DNA from: Bugula neritina
Taxonomy: Eukaryota > Bryozoa > Gymnolaemata > Cheilostomatida > Bugulidae
Direction: 5' to 3'
DNA length: 64,000 bases
NCBI GenBank assembly: GCA_964035545.1
Contig: OZ037765.1
Coordinates: 7,080,698 to 7,144,697, forward strand
The translations under genes and the position numbers were made by a program. Positions 1 through 50,770 of the stretch are shown here, piece after piece; positions within the stretch are counted from its first letter, which is position 1, and every line of letters starts with the position of its first letter. The notes beneath the pieces are model-generated. The model had not been told where the DNA came from. It was given only the letters and a program-made list of their open reading frames with translations, and searched no databases.

Positions 1-6119
<6,119 letters not shown>

Positions 6120-7010
6120 TTTAACTCGAGTTAATAATAGTATCAGTAAGTTCAAATTCAAGCCACACACACACTAGAAATATTAGTATAATAATATTAA
6201 TCAGCATAAACATGAGTATTACTATAGTAAAAGTAATATTATTGGTCTATTACTATTACGATTTGTATGTTACCATTAGATTAATATCTTTATGCATTTT
6301 GCTTAGCCTTAAAATAAAGTACAACACAGATTGTAAGTCATTATTGGTTACAGTTAAACTTAATTTTAAATTCAAGTCCTTAAAGTTAGTACCAAGATTA
6401 ACTCCAAGAGCAACTCAGTTTAACAGTAACACTAACAGGTTTAGGAATAACTGCAAGACTAAGTCTAATACTAATGCTAATAGTAATAGTAATACTAATT
6501 ACTAACAGTAACACTAATACTAATAGTTAGTGTTACTCATACTCATAGAGTATCACACTTTCATGTCTACTTAATCTTATACAGTTAATGTTAATGTTAT
6601 ACTTATACGCATACTCATACTGACTGATACTGATAGCCATACTCATACTGATACTGTGACTATGAGTATGAGTAAGTCAGTAACACTTCTAGTTCGTAGA
6701 CTTAGAGTTAGACTACTCAGTACTCTACAACATTTACTAACGGTTACTATTAGTATTAGTATTACATTTACTATTAGTATTAGTATTACTATTACTATTA
6801 GTATTAGTATTACTATTACTATTAGTATTATCATAAGTATTACTATTAGACACTTTAACTTTGAGTCTATTAGACTTATAGCTAGTGTTGCAGAGTGAGA
6901 GTCACTGTCATTGTGCTTATCAGATCACAGTTTAAGTTTGAGTTTCAGTTCGACTTTGAGTTGCAGATTCAGTTTCAGTTTGAGCCTTGAGCCTGAGGTT
7001 GAGTTTTAAC
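6120..7010. repeat. low-complexity hexamer-like block with inverted symmetry
   Basis: Drifting 3/6-bp periodic sequence. The left part (about 6410-6530) is dominated by ACTAAT/AGTAAT units and the right part (about 6735-6850) by ATTAGT/ATTACT units, which are reverse complements. The block therefore forms a long imperfect inverted repeat centred near 6640. From 6905 to 7010 it changes to GAGTTT/CAGTTT hexamers. Short ORFs in it are by-products of the simple sequence. Confidence 0.7.
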
Positions 7011-8337
7011 TTTTACTTTTAGAATTTATTCAACCAAAGTGAAAACAAAGAGTGACAGAAATCACTAAGATGAGTAATTCTCAAATATAAAGGTTTAATT
7101 ATTAATACCTTTATTGGATAACTAATTTGAATGAAAGTTATTCCACTTCGCTGCACCAACCAAGACTTCTTAGTTGGGTCTTCGAGGAAAATTGGTGTTT
7201 TCTTATATTTGACACTATAACTATTACTTTGCAGCTAAGAATGACGTCACTTCTTGTTTTAAATTATTTCATAGTAAACTTCTGTGCTGGGCCGTAATAT
7301 GATACAGCCGTTGATTTAATGCATTATAGCGAATGAATTTAACTTGTATTCTGTTTCAATGATTGCAGTCGTATATTTGAGAGTTGTTTTCTTCGAAATA
7401 ACAATAACTTCAATGTTGAAGTCATGAAGTGTTTTTTTATAATTATTATTTTATTTAGTAACAATTTTTGTTTTAAATTTTAGCATAAACAACTTTTTTT
7501 GAAAATAGCATTTTTATAAATAAAGTAATTGGTGTCAGTTGCTTAGCGAATAATATTCGATAATGTGTTTTGTTGCGGGATCACATAGCATTTGGAATCT
7601 AAGAAACGTATTTCAACTTGGCCAACTTGAAAATAAATTTTAAATTCTTCTTTGTTGAAAAAGTTGAATTGTTTGAACAAAGTTGGGCACATTTTAAAAA
7701 ATATTGGTTTTATTAAATCAATTATTTTATTAGCTATCAGTGTAATCAGCGGTCCACAGTAATCATGTAAGTAAAAACTAAAAGTCAAACTCAGTGAGAG
7801 TGTCAGCGTGAGTGTCACTGGCAATGTCATACCGATACTAATACTCATTGTCGATATCATTAACCTAAATTAAATTATATTATTGGTTTGTCTTTGATCA
7901 GCAATTATTAATTATATCAATAATAGTAATATAATACTCCAAATTACACATTATCATTATGGGTAATTATTATATTTATTATAACTAAGGCTAATGATTT
8001 CAATTATCAATCACTATCAATGTACATTTTTTTCTGTAGTAATAGTATTTTGTTTTATTCAGTGTTACTGTTATGTCAACTTTAGTTGAACTCTGGGCTT
8101 GTAAAATGCAGTTGCTTGTGCAAGTTGCTTACAAAGTATATCATTTTAAACTGTAATAAATTACTTTAAGTAAAAAATAGTCTATTAAGTTTTGTTTTAT
8201 ATTGGATTTATCATTACTGTAAAATAACGTATTAATTTTAAAATCTCCTTAGGCTTCAAACTGGTAAAAGCTATTGATAAGCATTTTTATAATTGAATCA
8301 AATACTTATCTAGTATAATTTATTGGTATTTCTTTAG
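7011..8337. other. IFT74 upstream region; first exon not located
   Basis: The first recognised IFT74 exon begins at 8338 and needs two coding bases from an upstream exon, so the true start should lie in or near this stretch. I could not identify a convincing first exon with ATG and matching phase. A palindromic CRE-like octamer is present at 7242-7249. The rest is AT-rich. Confidence 0.45.
7242..7249. promoter_or_regulatory. CRE-like palindrome TGACGTCA
   Basis: Perfect match to the cAMP-response element octamer, about 1.1 kb upstream of the first recognised IFT74 exon and between the divergent JNK and IFT74 genes. A single 8-bp match can occur by chance, so function is an inference. Confidence 0.25.
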
Positions 8338-11300
8338 GGCTGGCAGGCCCCCATCAAGTTTTGGACGACCAGAGACTCGTGGAAGAGATATGCCTTTAAT
8401 GACTGGTATGATTAAATGTTTTAATTTATTTGGATTTATTGCAAATTTTGCTTTAATATTAAATATTTTGATTTGGTATGTTCTACCTCAACGTGTATCT
8501 CGGTAGATTTATGGGCTGCCATTTCTTTTAAAACTTTATTTTTTTATATTTCAGGTTCTGGGAGACCTTTAGGCACAGCCTCTAGATTGGCCACTGCTAA
8601 TAGGGTAAGAAGTTTAGTTGTTTTATATTGTAAATTTCAACTTTTAAATCAATAATACTTGCATTACTCTTTGCTTATGACCAAGTCGTTTTTATTACGC
8701 CTAATTAAGTACAGCTGAATTCAAGAATGCAGAACTTAATCAATGTAAAATCACTCTAACTAAGAATACAAAATTTTCAATTTAGGTTCTAAAAATACCA
8801 CTGATGGTGGTGGTATTAAATATTTGTTTAATTGCAACATGTTTGTTTAATGGCAGCATTTTATAGTCATCTGTATTATACAAGGGTAGCTACTGCAAGT
8901 TTTCTTATGATATTTTGTTATAAAAAGTAAAATAAATGCACAAGCTTTAAGTTACAAAACATAAATATGCTACTTAAATTAAAAATTAATGTTGATATAG
9001 TAATAACATAGGTTATATACTGTTCATAGAAAATAAAGCAACAAAATTTTAAAGCAAATATGATGAGCATAATATAAAAATTTACGCGCAACGATAAAAG
9101 ATAATAATGTAGTAACTTTGTGGGTTGAATGAAACTTAAGTGTAGAACATATCTCTTTGTAAGAGAAAACAAGATGGAATGTATTCTTCAGTAGTAGTAA
9201 TCTTTATTTCTAGCATAAAGTAGTGGTCTTCAACAAGCGAGCTCCAGTAGTAGATTGAACTACACTGGAACTCGCCTGCTTTTATATACACAAGACAAAA
9301 GAATACAGAAATAAAAGATCTTTTGTTGTTCGAAATCGGAGGTCCGAAATGCCGATCTTCGGCTTTTCGGGACTCCGAAATGCCGATATTCGGCATTCCG
9401 CGGATTCCGAAATGCCAATTTCGGGCAACAACATTTAGTATAAGAAAATTATTACATAACTTCAAATGCGTATTCAGTACAATTACATTATGCTGAAAGC
9501 TTTAACAAGTAATTACAATACTGACGCAAGCAGTTACTAGAACTTTCCAGAACAATAGGGGAGGAAAATCCATTACAATAATACCAAATATTAGTTACTG
9601 TAAATGACTAAAACTGTTTTTGCTTGCATAAAAATAATAAATCATCGAACATATATTTAATTCAAAGACTTTTGCTCACAATTGAAAACAAAAGTATTTT
9701 AATTTTTGGTATGTTTTTACACAAGATTTATAGCTTTTAAAACTTTAGTGTAACCTAGCATTTACTGAGTAAAACAGTGCCAGGATGGTTTATTCAGTGG
9801 TTTTACTAACTTGTTTTAAACTACTTTACTTATTTATTAAGCAAAATATTATACCCTATGTATCAAGTCAAGTGTAAACTGATAATGTATTATCTGGTAT
9901 ATATTGTATTTAGCAAAGACCAGGTACTAAAGGGAGTGCTGCAGTTGGTGGTGCTGCCATCTCATCACAGATACAAATCACAGATCGACCAATGACTCAG
10001 CAAGGAATGGTTGGCATGCAGACTGGTAACAGAGGTCCAAACCGACAAGTTCAGGATAAGTCCTATTTCTTAGGACTACTGAGGTTAGTTTGTTACCAAT
10101 ATTACTTAAATAGTGATTCTTATGATTCAATGATGCTATTTCATTTTATTAGTTATGTTTTAGCAAAAGATATGCTAATTTTGCAGTTGATATTTCTCAG
10201 TTTACTTGGAGAATGTAGATTTGAAAATATTGTGCATTGTCACTACTATTCACATGTATAAATTTTTAGGTCTAAAATAAACGAATTGAAAACTGAATGC
10301 CAGAAAATGAATAAAGAAGTAGAAGAAGTGCAATCGGAGAGTCAAACATTCTTGTCTTATGAAAAGAGAGCGGAAAAGTTAGCCAATGAAATTAAGCATC
10401 TGCAGGGCGAGTTGGGAGATTATAACACAGTAAGAAAACTGTTATGCGCTTGCTTATTTACTACTTTTAATGCAATGAGTTTTTTGGTCTGTGCTAAATG
10501 AATTTACCTAATTCATGTTTTTTAATTTTTTATTGCAAGATGATATTTTGTGCATTAGATATTTTTAAAGCGGGTTTTTGTTAGTTCTGCTGTATTGAGT
10601 CAAATCATTTAATGGACTTGCTGCAAATTTATGAAAATTTGAGCGGAAAAAATGCTTAATTCAATCTCTTGATTTTATAAATTTATAAATAAAATACATT
10701 TGTAACTTCTGTCTATTTAGTATGAGACTTAAAGTTTTTCAATCTTATTCCAGCAATTAGCTATAACTTTGATATTGTTAAAGAAATTTTATGTCTTGTA
10801 ATAATTCAGGTAGCTTTTAAAAATTAGAATCGCTACTTTTAATTCCATTATAGTTATCTGAAAGTAAAAAATTATTAATCTGAAAATATTTTTACATAAA
10901 GGTGCAAATTAATTTTTCTTATTTAATCTGCCAAACGCATAAATTACTTTCTGACAAGTTATATTAATTCCATGTAATCTTTTAAATAACTTTACCGTAT
11001 GAGCTATATATAGTCACTTATTCACTTGAGTTTAGAACTACAACTTTAATTGACATGACTTGACTCACTGTGTTTTCAGCTTAATTTCAATAAGTGTAGA
11101 ATAGTGAATGAGACATTTCTTTCTCGTTTCAGCTGAATGATAAACTGAACACCGACACTGACATCAGAGACGTTGAAAGAGATTACGATGATCTCAAGAG
11201 TCACAATGATGTAGAGGAGAAAGGATTGGATTTTATATTTGAAGAAAAGAAGAGGTTCTTGTTTTTATCAAACAAATATATTATAATAAAGATTTACAAC

Positions 11301-14300
11301 TAAACAGTTTGCTATAGTATTCAATCATTTCCAAATAACTTTAGTGTTTGATTAAAAAGGAAAATTTTCATTTTTTTTTATTTTCAATTGATTGTAGAGG
11401 TTTTTAGATTTATATATGGTTTGCAGATAATTGGTATATACTATAATTTGTCTTTCTAGTTTGGCCATAAGACTGTAGCATAAAGTTTGATATTTTTATT
11501 TACATGTAGTTTTTTAGTTTTATTTATCAATCATATTATCCGTGAGCAGGCATATTAAAAATGTCTTTTTTAAATGTGATGATTTGTGTAAACTTGCATT
11601 AAAGTAATGCAATATTTATCCAACGCCTTAGTTTTACCAACTGCTTATATATTATTATATGTAATGGGTAGATTGTAATTTTGATGTAATTTATTTACCT
11701 TCTACAGCAAAGATGCGCAGGTAGAGGCACTCAATGAGGAGTTGAAGCAGGAGACAATGATGGCAGACTCTATGGTGGCAAATATGGTATGTAGAGTGGC
11801 GTCTAATGTTGTATAAATACACATGGTTAGTCTTAAATAAAGAATAAAAAAAACATCCATATCAGAGAGTTTTTTTTCTCAATTAGAAAAATTTTAATTT
11901 TTAAATTATATGTGAATGGTCTGTGATGCATGTATTTGTGTGAACCTTGCATTGTGGAGTGATGATGTAATATGAAAAACTTTTAAATTAATGTTTTTTA
12001 GTGCACTTTGTAAAATGTGAGTTGTTCTGCAATATAATGCATAATCAATTCTTTTTCGTAATATTTGTAGCCTGAGAAAATGCGTATAAAGTATATGAGG
12101 ATGAGGGAGACCAATGAGCACCTCCTCAAAAATCTTGAGAAAGGACAGCAAGAGCTAGATGCATTGAGTTTGAAGAAGGATAATCTGGAGGAGGTATTTT
12201 GTTATTAATAATATGCTGTTGAAAACACGAACCATAAAATAATAATAATAGTAGTTGTCAGGAATTTTGTATTTGGCACAAAGCGAACAACTCCCAATTG
12301 TTTTTTATGTTATATTTTTTCAAACTTTTCAGGAGTTATCCATGTCCCATATCAAACAAGAAGCGGTCAGAATGTATGAACAAATAAATGAGTTGCAAAT
12401 GAAGAAATCAGCCATCATAGAAGAGCAGAAGTCAAACGAATCTCCTAATGATATCCGTAACCGGCTATTGGAACAAGTCAAGCAAGACAATCATGAAATC
12501 AACACTATGGAAAGACAGTAAGTTGTGTAAAGCTGTACGCAGTTTTACTGGTTTTAACTATAAGTTCTTCATATATTTTAGCTGAAAATCTTCAGTTTAT
12601 CAAATTAAGGTTAATGATCAATCCTCGCCATCATCATTAAGACAAATAATCAGTCCTTAAGGTTTATAAAATAATTCTTTTGAGCCAAGCTAAATTAAAT
12701 GCAGTGTCGATATTGTGCTTTTGTTTTATAGGAAAACTAAAGTAAACACTTATGATTTAAAATGCCATTTTAATGTGATACAAATGTGAAAGTTAGCTGC
12801 AATTTCATCATGATATTAAAAATGTAATATAGCACGTTTTGGAGTTTTCACCTCTATAGTCGTGGTCAGAAAATTAGCAGGAGTTTCATCACAATGCTGT
12901 GCACATCATTGAATGTTAAATTGCTACCGTTATTGTTAAAAAAAGCACAATTTCCAATGAAGCCAATCTAAGATTAATAGAGCACAATTATTTTTTTTAT
13001 ACTGCAATTTTACTTTCAAAATTACTTGTTTGGACTAGATTTTTGTAATACCTGCAGATTAAATAAACGATGAAGTTACTCAACTAAAGCATGACATCCA
13101 GGGCTGTGCTAAACCATTTATTTTTGTATTTTATTATAAATTCACACAATTTTAGTTTGTTAATGTTTTATTAATATATATAACATTATTATTTATTACT
13201 ATAGTATATAGGAGTAACGCAAATCTTTTGGCAAGTTTCTTGTTTACAGTTTGAATAATGCAGGCTGTGATATTTTTAGCAATACTCCGGCACAGTTACC
13301 AGACCTTTGGCGTTACTGCTTTGACCTACTTATGAAAATGTAATAAGATGTCAATAAATACACTTGTATTGAATATACAGTATAGCAATAATTTGTAATT
13401 CAGTGTCACTGAGTAGATATAAAACACATGTATTCTCACGACACCAATCTTTAAGGGCTCCCTGTTACTTTAATGTATTAAATCTTGAATTTAGACTTTA
13501 GAAAGGAAAGACAATTTCATATGCTTAAAGTTGCTTTATAATAACATTAAATCATGCTAATGTCCTTTCTCACAAGGGTGAACTATTTCTTATAGGACAG
13601 CTGAACTGAACGATTCAATTGAAAAAATACAGGATGACTTGAGACAGGTGGACGCTGACCTGGAAGATATCTCTGGAGAGAAAAATCAGAAATATAAAGA
13701 ACTAAAGAAGAGAGAGGAGACAATGAACCAGTTCTTAGATACTTACGAAGAATCTAAAGTATCAGAGGAGGTAAATCCTAATAAATCAAGTTATGAGGAA
13801 AAAGGTAGTCTTTCATGTAACGACCATGTTGCCACTTTTCAAAACTATGGTTGACTAACATATTGTCAGTAAAATAGTATATCAATGTGAGGGTATAGAA
13901 TATATTTTATTTATTCATTTATGTATTTATTTATTTATATATTTATTTATTTATAGGATCGGCTAGTCCAATCAGAAGCTGCTGTGGTTGCTATACTTGA
14001 GAATATAAGCAGAGTAAGTAAAATATTGTTTGTTTTTCTGTCACTTGAGAGATCTTAAAAAATTTTAAATGTTAAACTAATTTTAATAAAATTTTAATAG
14101 TTAATATCAGGACAAGTAGTCTACTGATTTCATGTAAAATTTAAGGTATTAAATTAAAAAAATTTCACAAAATTCTCAGTCATTCATAAGTTATTGCTAA
14201 TTGCATGAAATTCATCCATTAGTTTGAAAGTTGTTTTTATTCATTTGCTCTAATAATGCGGAAAGCTCTAAAGCGTGTTGATTCTATACATCACACATAT

Positions 14301-17222
14301 ATTTTTTCAATACTATTTTATATCATATTATAATATATCTATCTATCTATCAAAAACATTTATATTTAGAGAATATAATTATTTAGGGGTTATAAAAATT
14401 TAAATCTTTAATTAACAGTTTCAATATGATTTTCTCATATTTTTAAATTTGAAATCTTTCATATTTTAGTCCACAATATTTCAAATTGTAGTAAACACTA
14501 AAGGTATGGAAGCTGACCAGCTCTTCAAGTGTACATGTAGTGCTTGTGTCAATATGTATAGAGTGATATATGTATCACTTTAACTCTTTGATATGTATAC
14601 AATTAGATAGTGTTGCTATGGTTACAAACATTATCACGGCTCTATTCAGACACAGTGCTAATTACGCAATAAACTTTATATAATGTTTATGAACTTATAG
14701 ATTTTGATTCTATAATCCTTATACAAATTTTGTTTTCAGAACATGGCCCGCACGCACAGCTTGCCCACACCTGCAGAGCTTAGTAGCATGAAAGACGATT
14801 TATCTTTTAAGACTCAAGAAATGAAACATTCAGAAATGACAGCAACTGGACTAGCTAAAGGTTTGAGAACAGTTTTAAAGCTGAAATGTTAATTAGGATA
14901 GTTGCATAATTTATGATGGCTGACTGAAAAAAATTCTTGTAGCCATATATAAATTGTCAAAAGACAGTTACAATTTGTTTGCACTGTTAAAATATATGTA
15001 CTGCATTAGACTATTTTATGCCAAATATATTCAATATAATGTTATTTTCAACTTATTGCATTGTATGTACTGGATAAAGTACATATTGTCTATGTAGTGG
15101 CATAATTTTGTATTCAGCACTTTTGCATAAACATTTTTATAATTGAAGAATTCTAATTAGATTGAAGTGTTTTAGCTGCATAAGGTAAAAAGGCTTTATA
15201 TTTTGTTAAAAAATATGTTTTATTGTAATCAATTATTTATTCTTTTTCTTATATTTAAATGCTGGTAACTGAATACATGTTGTAAAATGTTGATTAAAGA
15301 TGCATAGCGGGTAGCCTATTGTATTTAGCTAATCTTAATATACTCATTCATTCAGAGGATGAGAAGCTGCGGCTAGATTTGGAAAAAGTGGAACAGCTAG
15401 AAAGTAAAGTTACAAAGGAGTTGTCTGACCTCAGAGTTAAAATAGATGAAATGACAAAAGACTTGGTTACTTACTCTGATCTTGAGACGCAGCGCCAGGA
15501 GGCTGATGACCTGAAGCAGGTAAAAGACCTGTGTGCGTGCCTGCGTGTCAGACTACGTTGTTGCCAATAGTCTATACTACTGTAGTGTTACACATTCAGT
15601 ATCAGTCAAATTATCAAAAGGAATCTGTCCAGGCAAAGATTAACCAAATCGCCATTAATACAAATTAATAGTTTAAAGATAAGGATTTGATTAAGTCTGT
15701 AGAGGAACACCTATTAATGCAGGTCGTTGTACTTGGTGTCAAAGGAACTAAAACCAACGGCACTGGCAAGTGACCCAAGTCTGTGGAAGAGGCTATATTT
15801 GATATGTGCCTGCATGCATCTCACTGGGTCATCAACCTTAATAGTAATTTGACAGCTTGGAACAATAGTTTTTGTTGCTGTAATTTTGTGCTCTTTTCCA
15901 TGAACTGATTCCATTTCAAAACCATAAAGTAATTTACTAGGTTTAAGGCCAAGGCACACTATATTCATGTTTAAGCGGTTGCCAACTGGTTGATGATCAT
16001 GTGACCTACTTCATGCTTACATTTAAACGATTTGCTTCTGTCAAGCAATAATCAAAATGAAGATGTTTTAATCTGGTTTAATAGAACTACTTCCTTAAAA
16101 AAAAAATTCATTGACACTATCTCCACTATCTCTCTTGTGTGCTTTGAAAAGCTTTGTTGAGGTATGGGTAAGCTTCACACTGTGAGAAAATCCCTGTAAC
16201 CTGTTTCTTATTTACTGTTTTTAAAACTGACAATCCACTTTAAAGGGACACGTATACAGTATAACACAAGTGATGCCAACATTGCTGGTCAAATTCTTCT
16301 CCTTTAATAGTAATTATGTTTATAGAAACTGATGGAAGAGCGAATAGTGTTGGCCAAGAGGTCGGCCAATATAAAACTGACTGTATCAGAGCTGGCCAAT
16401 TCATACGAGGCTCTCAAATCTTCACTTAATGAGAATGAGACCTACACTCAGGTATGTTTCTATTCTCAGTAGTTGATCATTTTGAAATTGTCTTCTTTTG
16501 TTGAAGTTGGCATTAGTTTTAAGTTAACTCTGTCTAATTGTTTTCTCCCGTGCAAGCTTGCTATTATTCTCAACTGTTTTATAGTAAACAACAAATATTA
16601 TCAGGTTATAGAGTTCAACTACATGGGTAATCATTGTGGTAAAATAACTGCAAGTGACAGATATGGAAATGTGTGATAGATTAATCTGTTCTTTTAATTG
16701 ATTTGTTTTTAGGTAAAACATAAATATAAGCATACACTGCCCTTAGCAAATATGTAACTTTCCGTTACTGAAAGATGAGTCAGGCTTGTTGACCAGGGCC
16801 TTATTTCTGCCTTATTTGGTGGTGATGTCATATGTCAGATTTGGGCGAAGAGTTCAAAAAGTCATACTGGTTAATCTACTATATTTTTATTCTTATAACT
16901 AGCCAATTGCCCTTTGTATTATTCCAAGCTAGCCGGTTTATTTATGCTACATCCAGGGCTGTAGTGGTCACCGCCACGCTATGCTTAGGTCATTGGTCTG
17001 TCTCAGCATACTGGTTGCCTAGAGGTTATCACTAGTCATTGTTATTTTTAGTTAGGAAATTTGGAAAGAAAATGGCAACATCTGGAGCAAAACAACTTCG
17101 TGATGAAAGAGTTTATAGCCTCTAAGACCATGGAGTGTGATTACAGGCCACTTACTCAAAAGTGTTCAAATATAGCCCAAGAATACAACCAAATGCTTAT
17201 TAAGAATAGCGTGAGATCCTAA
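8338..17222 (+). CDS. IFT74: Intraflagellar transport protein 74 (IFT-B core), first exon missing
   Basis: Coiled-coil subunit of the IFT-B complex; with IFT81 it binds tubulin cargo for cilium assembly. Fourteen exons join in phase: 8338-8405, 8555-8604, 9914-10083, 10270-10429, 11133-11254, 11708-11786, 12071-12193, 12333-12517, 13596-13770, 13957-14013, 14740-14860, 15356-15519, 16326-16451 and 17052-17222 (TAA). The product is about 589 residues, against about 600 in human. The N-terminus is basic and Gly/Arg-rich (AGRPPSSFGRPETRG), as in IFT74, where it contacts tubulin. Then come RPMTQQGMVGM, DKSYFLGLLRSKI and SYEKRAEKLANEIKHLQGEL, then long coiled coil, ending with NLERKWQHLEQNNFVMKEFI. 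Roughly 15-20 N-terminal residues are missing; alternatively translation starts at an in-frame Met in the first exon. The donor at 11255 is an unusual GTTCTT. Confidence 0.96.
9141..9433 (-). mobile_element. probable solo LTR in an IFT74 intron
   Basis: Read on the minus strand, this 293-bp segment starts TGTTG and ends CTACA. It has a TATA-like TATATAAAAG followed by a poly(A)-type AATAAAG, the order expected in an LTR. The upstream third is CpG-rich and repeats the motif CGGCATTTCGGA, unlike the AT-rich surroundings. The flanking pentamers are TTAAG (9136-9140) and TTTAG (9434-9438), possibly a target duplication with one change. No internal retroelement sequence adjoins it. The boundary could instead be 9430. 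Confidence 0.6.
13911..13956 (+). repeat. (TTTA)n microsatellite abutting an IFT74 acceptor
   Basis: Imperfect TTTA/ATTT repeat ending in the acceptor TTTATAG of the 57-bp exon at 13957. The repeat appears to serve as the pyrimidine-rich tract of that acceptor. Confidence 0.75.
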
Positions 17223-18349
17223 GCAATTAACTCAAGGTGTTTGCTTGAGATGAGGTTTTATTCAATAGAGAAATAATTTGCTATAAGAAACTGTTGTTTA
17301 ATTGTTATTAATAGCTGAAGGCAGTTAATAATAATAGAACTAGAAATACAAGTGACTTATATATGGATGTGATCCTGTATTGGCCATTCATTAACCAACA
17401 TATTATGTTTGTATTGTTACAGTTTAATCATAGTAATTGTTTTTCCTTGAATAATATTTTGTAGTCAGCAGTTCAACATTAATTTCTCTTTCATGAGTCA
17501 TCTAATAAGAGTTTTACTAGTTGCTACTATTTGTGATAATCTATTTTCTCCCTTTATATTATTTTCATGGGAAACTTAATTATTTATTCTGCATATTCTA
17601 TTATATAATATTATTACTTGACTGTTAAATGTGTGCTTGTATTGATTATAATAAAGTCACATTGACAAATGAAATGCCTGGCAATTTTTAGGTCTAGCTG
17701 GCCTGTCTCTTATCAGTTAGCATTAACCAGTAGATTGGTGTACATACTTATTAGTTTTTAGTTGTACATAACCAACCCAGCGCTTGCATTTTAAATTTGA
17801 ATGTCGTCAAATGTCAACACTAAATAGAAGCTGAGCAAATACAATATATACCAAAAGATTTAAAGGTGTAGTAAATAAACAACCAAAGTTACAGCAGAGA
17901 GCTAATATCAGGTAAGTCCCTAGGTTTTTATCAACCACAAGTTTTGCAACAATTTGTTTTCAACATGTGATGTGGTGAAGTTGATAATTGAAGGCAAATG
18001 CAGATATAAATTGTATCCTAGTTACTTTTACTATTTTTGCACAAATACACTGCCTTTGTAATTGTTTACAAGCTTATAGATATCTTTTGAGAAAGTTGTA
18101 GGATAAGTATTGTGCTTTGTAAGACTTAGGCCCTTAGTTTGACATATGAGCTATGTTCCATCAACTGTAAATGACCAGTACATCGTAAACCTTAAGCTAT
18201 ACATGACACTCCAACATCTTTAGTATATGGAAACAAAACAATTCAACACAGCTGAGATTTACACACATGACTGCATCAACATTTACTTGTTTACAGTCAA
18301 AGAGAAAACAGTAGTCTTTTTGTCATTGTACGATATTATACCTACAGCA
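17223..18349. other. IFT74 3' UTR and intergenic gap to AMPK gamma
   Basis: Contains the candidate poly(A) signal AATAAA at 17649-17654, about 430 bp after the IFT74 stop. The remaining sequence before the candidate first AMPK gamma exon shows no coding features. Confidence 0.55.
17649..17654 (+). terminator. candidate IFT74 poly(A) signal AATAAA
   Basis: Canonical hexamer on the coding strand downstream of the IFT74 stop codon. No cleavage site can be shown from sequence alone. Confidence 0.45.
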
Positions 18350-49341
<30,992 letters not shown>

Positions 49342-50770
49342 GCAGCTCTTAGAGGTTGAAAAGCTTTCAATGATGGTAGTCATGTAAGGAACTTACAGAG
49401 GCCATTTAAGGAATTTATGGAGGCCGTGTAAGGTGCTTATCTCTTTGCAATACTATTGGAGGGAAGCAGAAGTATTTGCAAAACTTTTATGTTGGTCGGT
49501 TCTTGTAAATATCCTTTCTGTCTTCAAATACCCGACCAGTGGATGGCTGAGTACTGTACTGAATGGGCTATCTTAGTGGTATGACATACTAGTTGTGATG
49601 TCACACAAATATCGAGCTACTAGGCACTGTTACGGAGCAAGTGTTGGGGCTATATTGTAGACACAACTATTCAAATTTTTGGACGTATTTTTCTAATATT
49701 TCAGAGCTGGCTTAGTGACTTTGAAACTGCAGTATTTCGTGGATTATGAGAGCATTGCTATTCTATTTCTTCAAAAAATGATTCTAATTGTTAAAAGCTC
49801 TGGGAATGAGTTTATGGTAGTTTCTTGTTTTAATTTGCTGCCTAATTTTACAAGCAAATAGCAAATGAGCCCATCAGCTCATCATTCATGATTTTCTTGT
49901 ATAATATAATTATATTTAGTTGATCAGTTTATAATTTTTATAGCTGATAGATAGGCATTGCAAATGATCCGGTGTCTGTCATTTTGAACAGTATTTTAAA
50001 TTTCTATATAGTACCAAATGTATTAGTAACTTTAGATTTTGTATTAAGCTGTTGGAAAAACTTTCATCAATTTGGAGTTATGCTCTCGAGTGGACATGTT
50101 CTATTGTATATAAACTGTATTTACACTCTGTTCAATTTCATAGATGTCTTTATATCTATGCCGTCCTTCCCACAATGCTACTTTTCTATTCAGCTCCTAA
50201 CATACTTATCAATAGATGAAGCATATTTTTGTCTAGAGAAAGTATCCCTAAGTATAGCATTTGCTAGCTTTACTCCATGTGGAATAATGGTCAACTTTCT
50301 ACACAAAGTAATGCTAACTACCTCCTAATGTAAATAGTACAGGCTGTATGCAATAATACTCTTTGAAACATGCTATGTAATATGTTGGATATTGCCATTA
50401 TTTTACTTGGTAGTAGTATGTAGTATAGTATTACACAGTCAGTTTTCACTGTTCTGTTTATGGTCTCATTGTATAGCATACGTATGACAGTACAGCTACA
50501 ATATCTTCTATATGTTTACTATGTTGAAACTTTGTGATGATATTACTTGAATCATGTTATTATCACATATTCTGTATACAAAATTCTGTACATTTTAACA
50601 ATTGATTATGATTTAATTACGGTTTTATACAACTCTTTGAAGAATGAAATGCAGAATGATGTTTTTGCATTTGGTATGTCGGGTCATCATGCAGCTGCTA
50701 TGTTGAACAATAATCAAAATATTACTTTTATATAAATTTCAAATAAAATGTTTCGATTTATAAAAAAAGA
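49342..50770 (+). other. AMPK gamma 3' UTR
   Basis: About 1.4 kb from the stop codon to the first strong poly(A) signal, AATAAA at 50742-50747. ORFs inside it (for example 49972-50328) show no conserved motif and are AT-rich; I treat them as non-coding. Confidence 0.55.
50742..50747 (+). terminator. candidate AMPK gamma poly(A) signal AATAAA
   Basis: Canonical hexamer followed by T/G-containing sequence (TGTTTCG). It is the first clear AATAAA after the stop at 49341 that I noted. Confidence 0.5.

Noticed and set aside
7071-7300. ATG codons as an IFT74 first exon
   Set aside because: None gives an open frame with a donor in the phase needed by the exon at 8338 together with a Gly/Arg-rich N-terminus.
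9136-9465. 109-residue minus-strand ORF
   Set aside because: It spans the proposed solo LTR and its flanks and contains no retroelement domain.
15714-15968. 84-residue minus-strand ORF inside an IFT74 intron
   Set aside because: No recognisable domain and no supporting splice sites. It could be a fossil fragment, but I cannot support a gene.
49972-50328. 118-residue ORF downstream of AMPK gamma
   Set aside because: It lies in the likely 3' UTR, is AT-rich and lacks any recognised motif.
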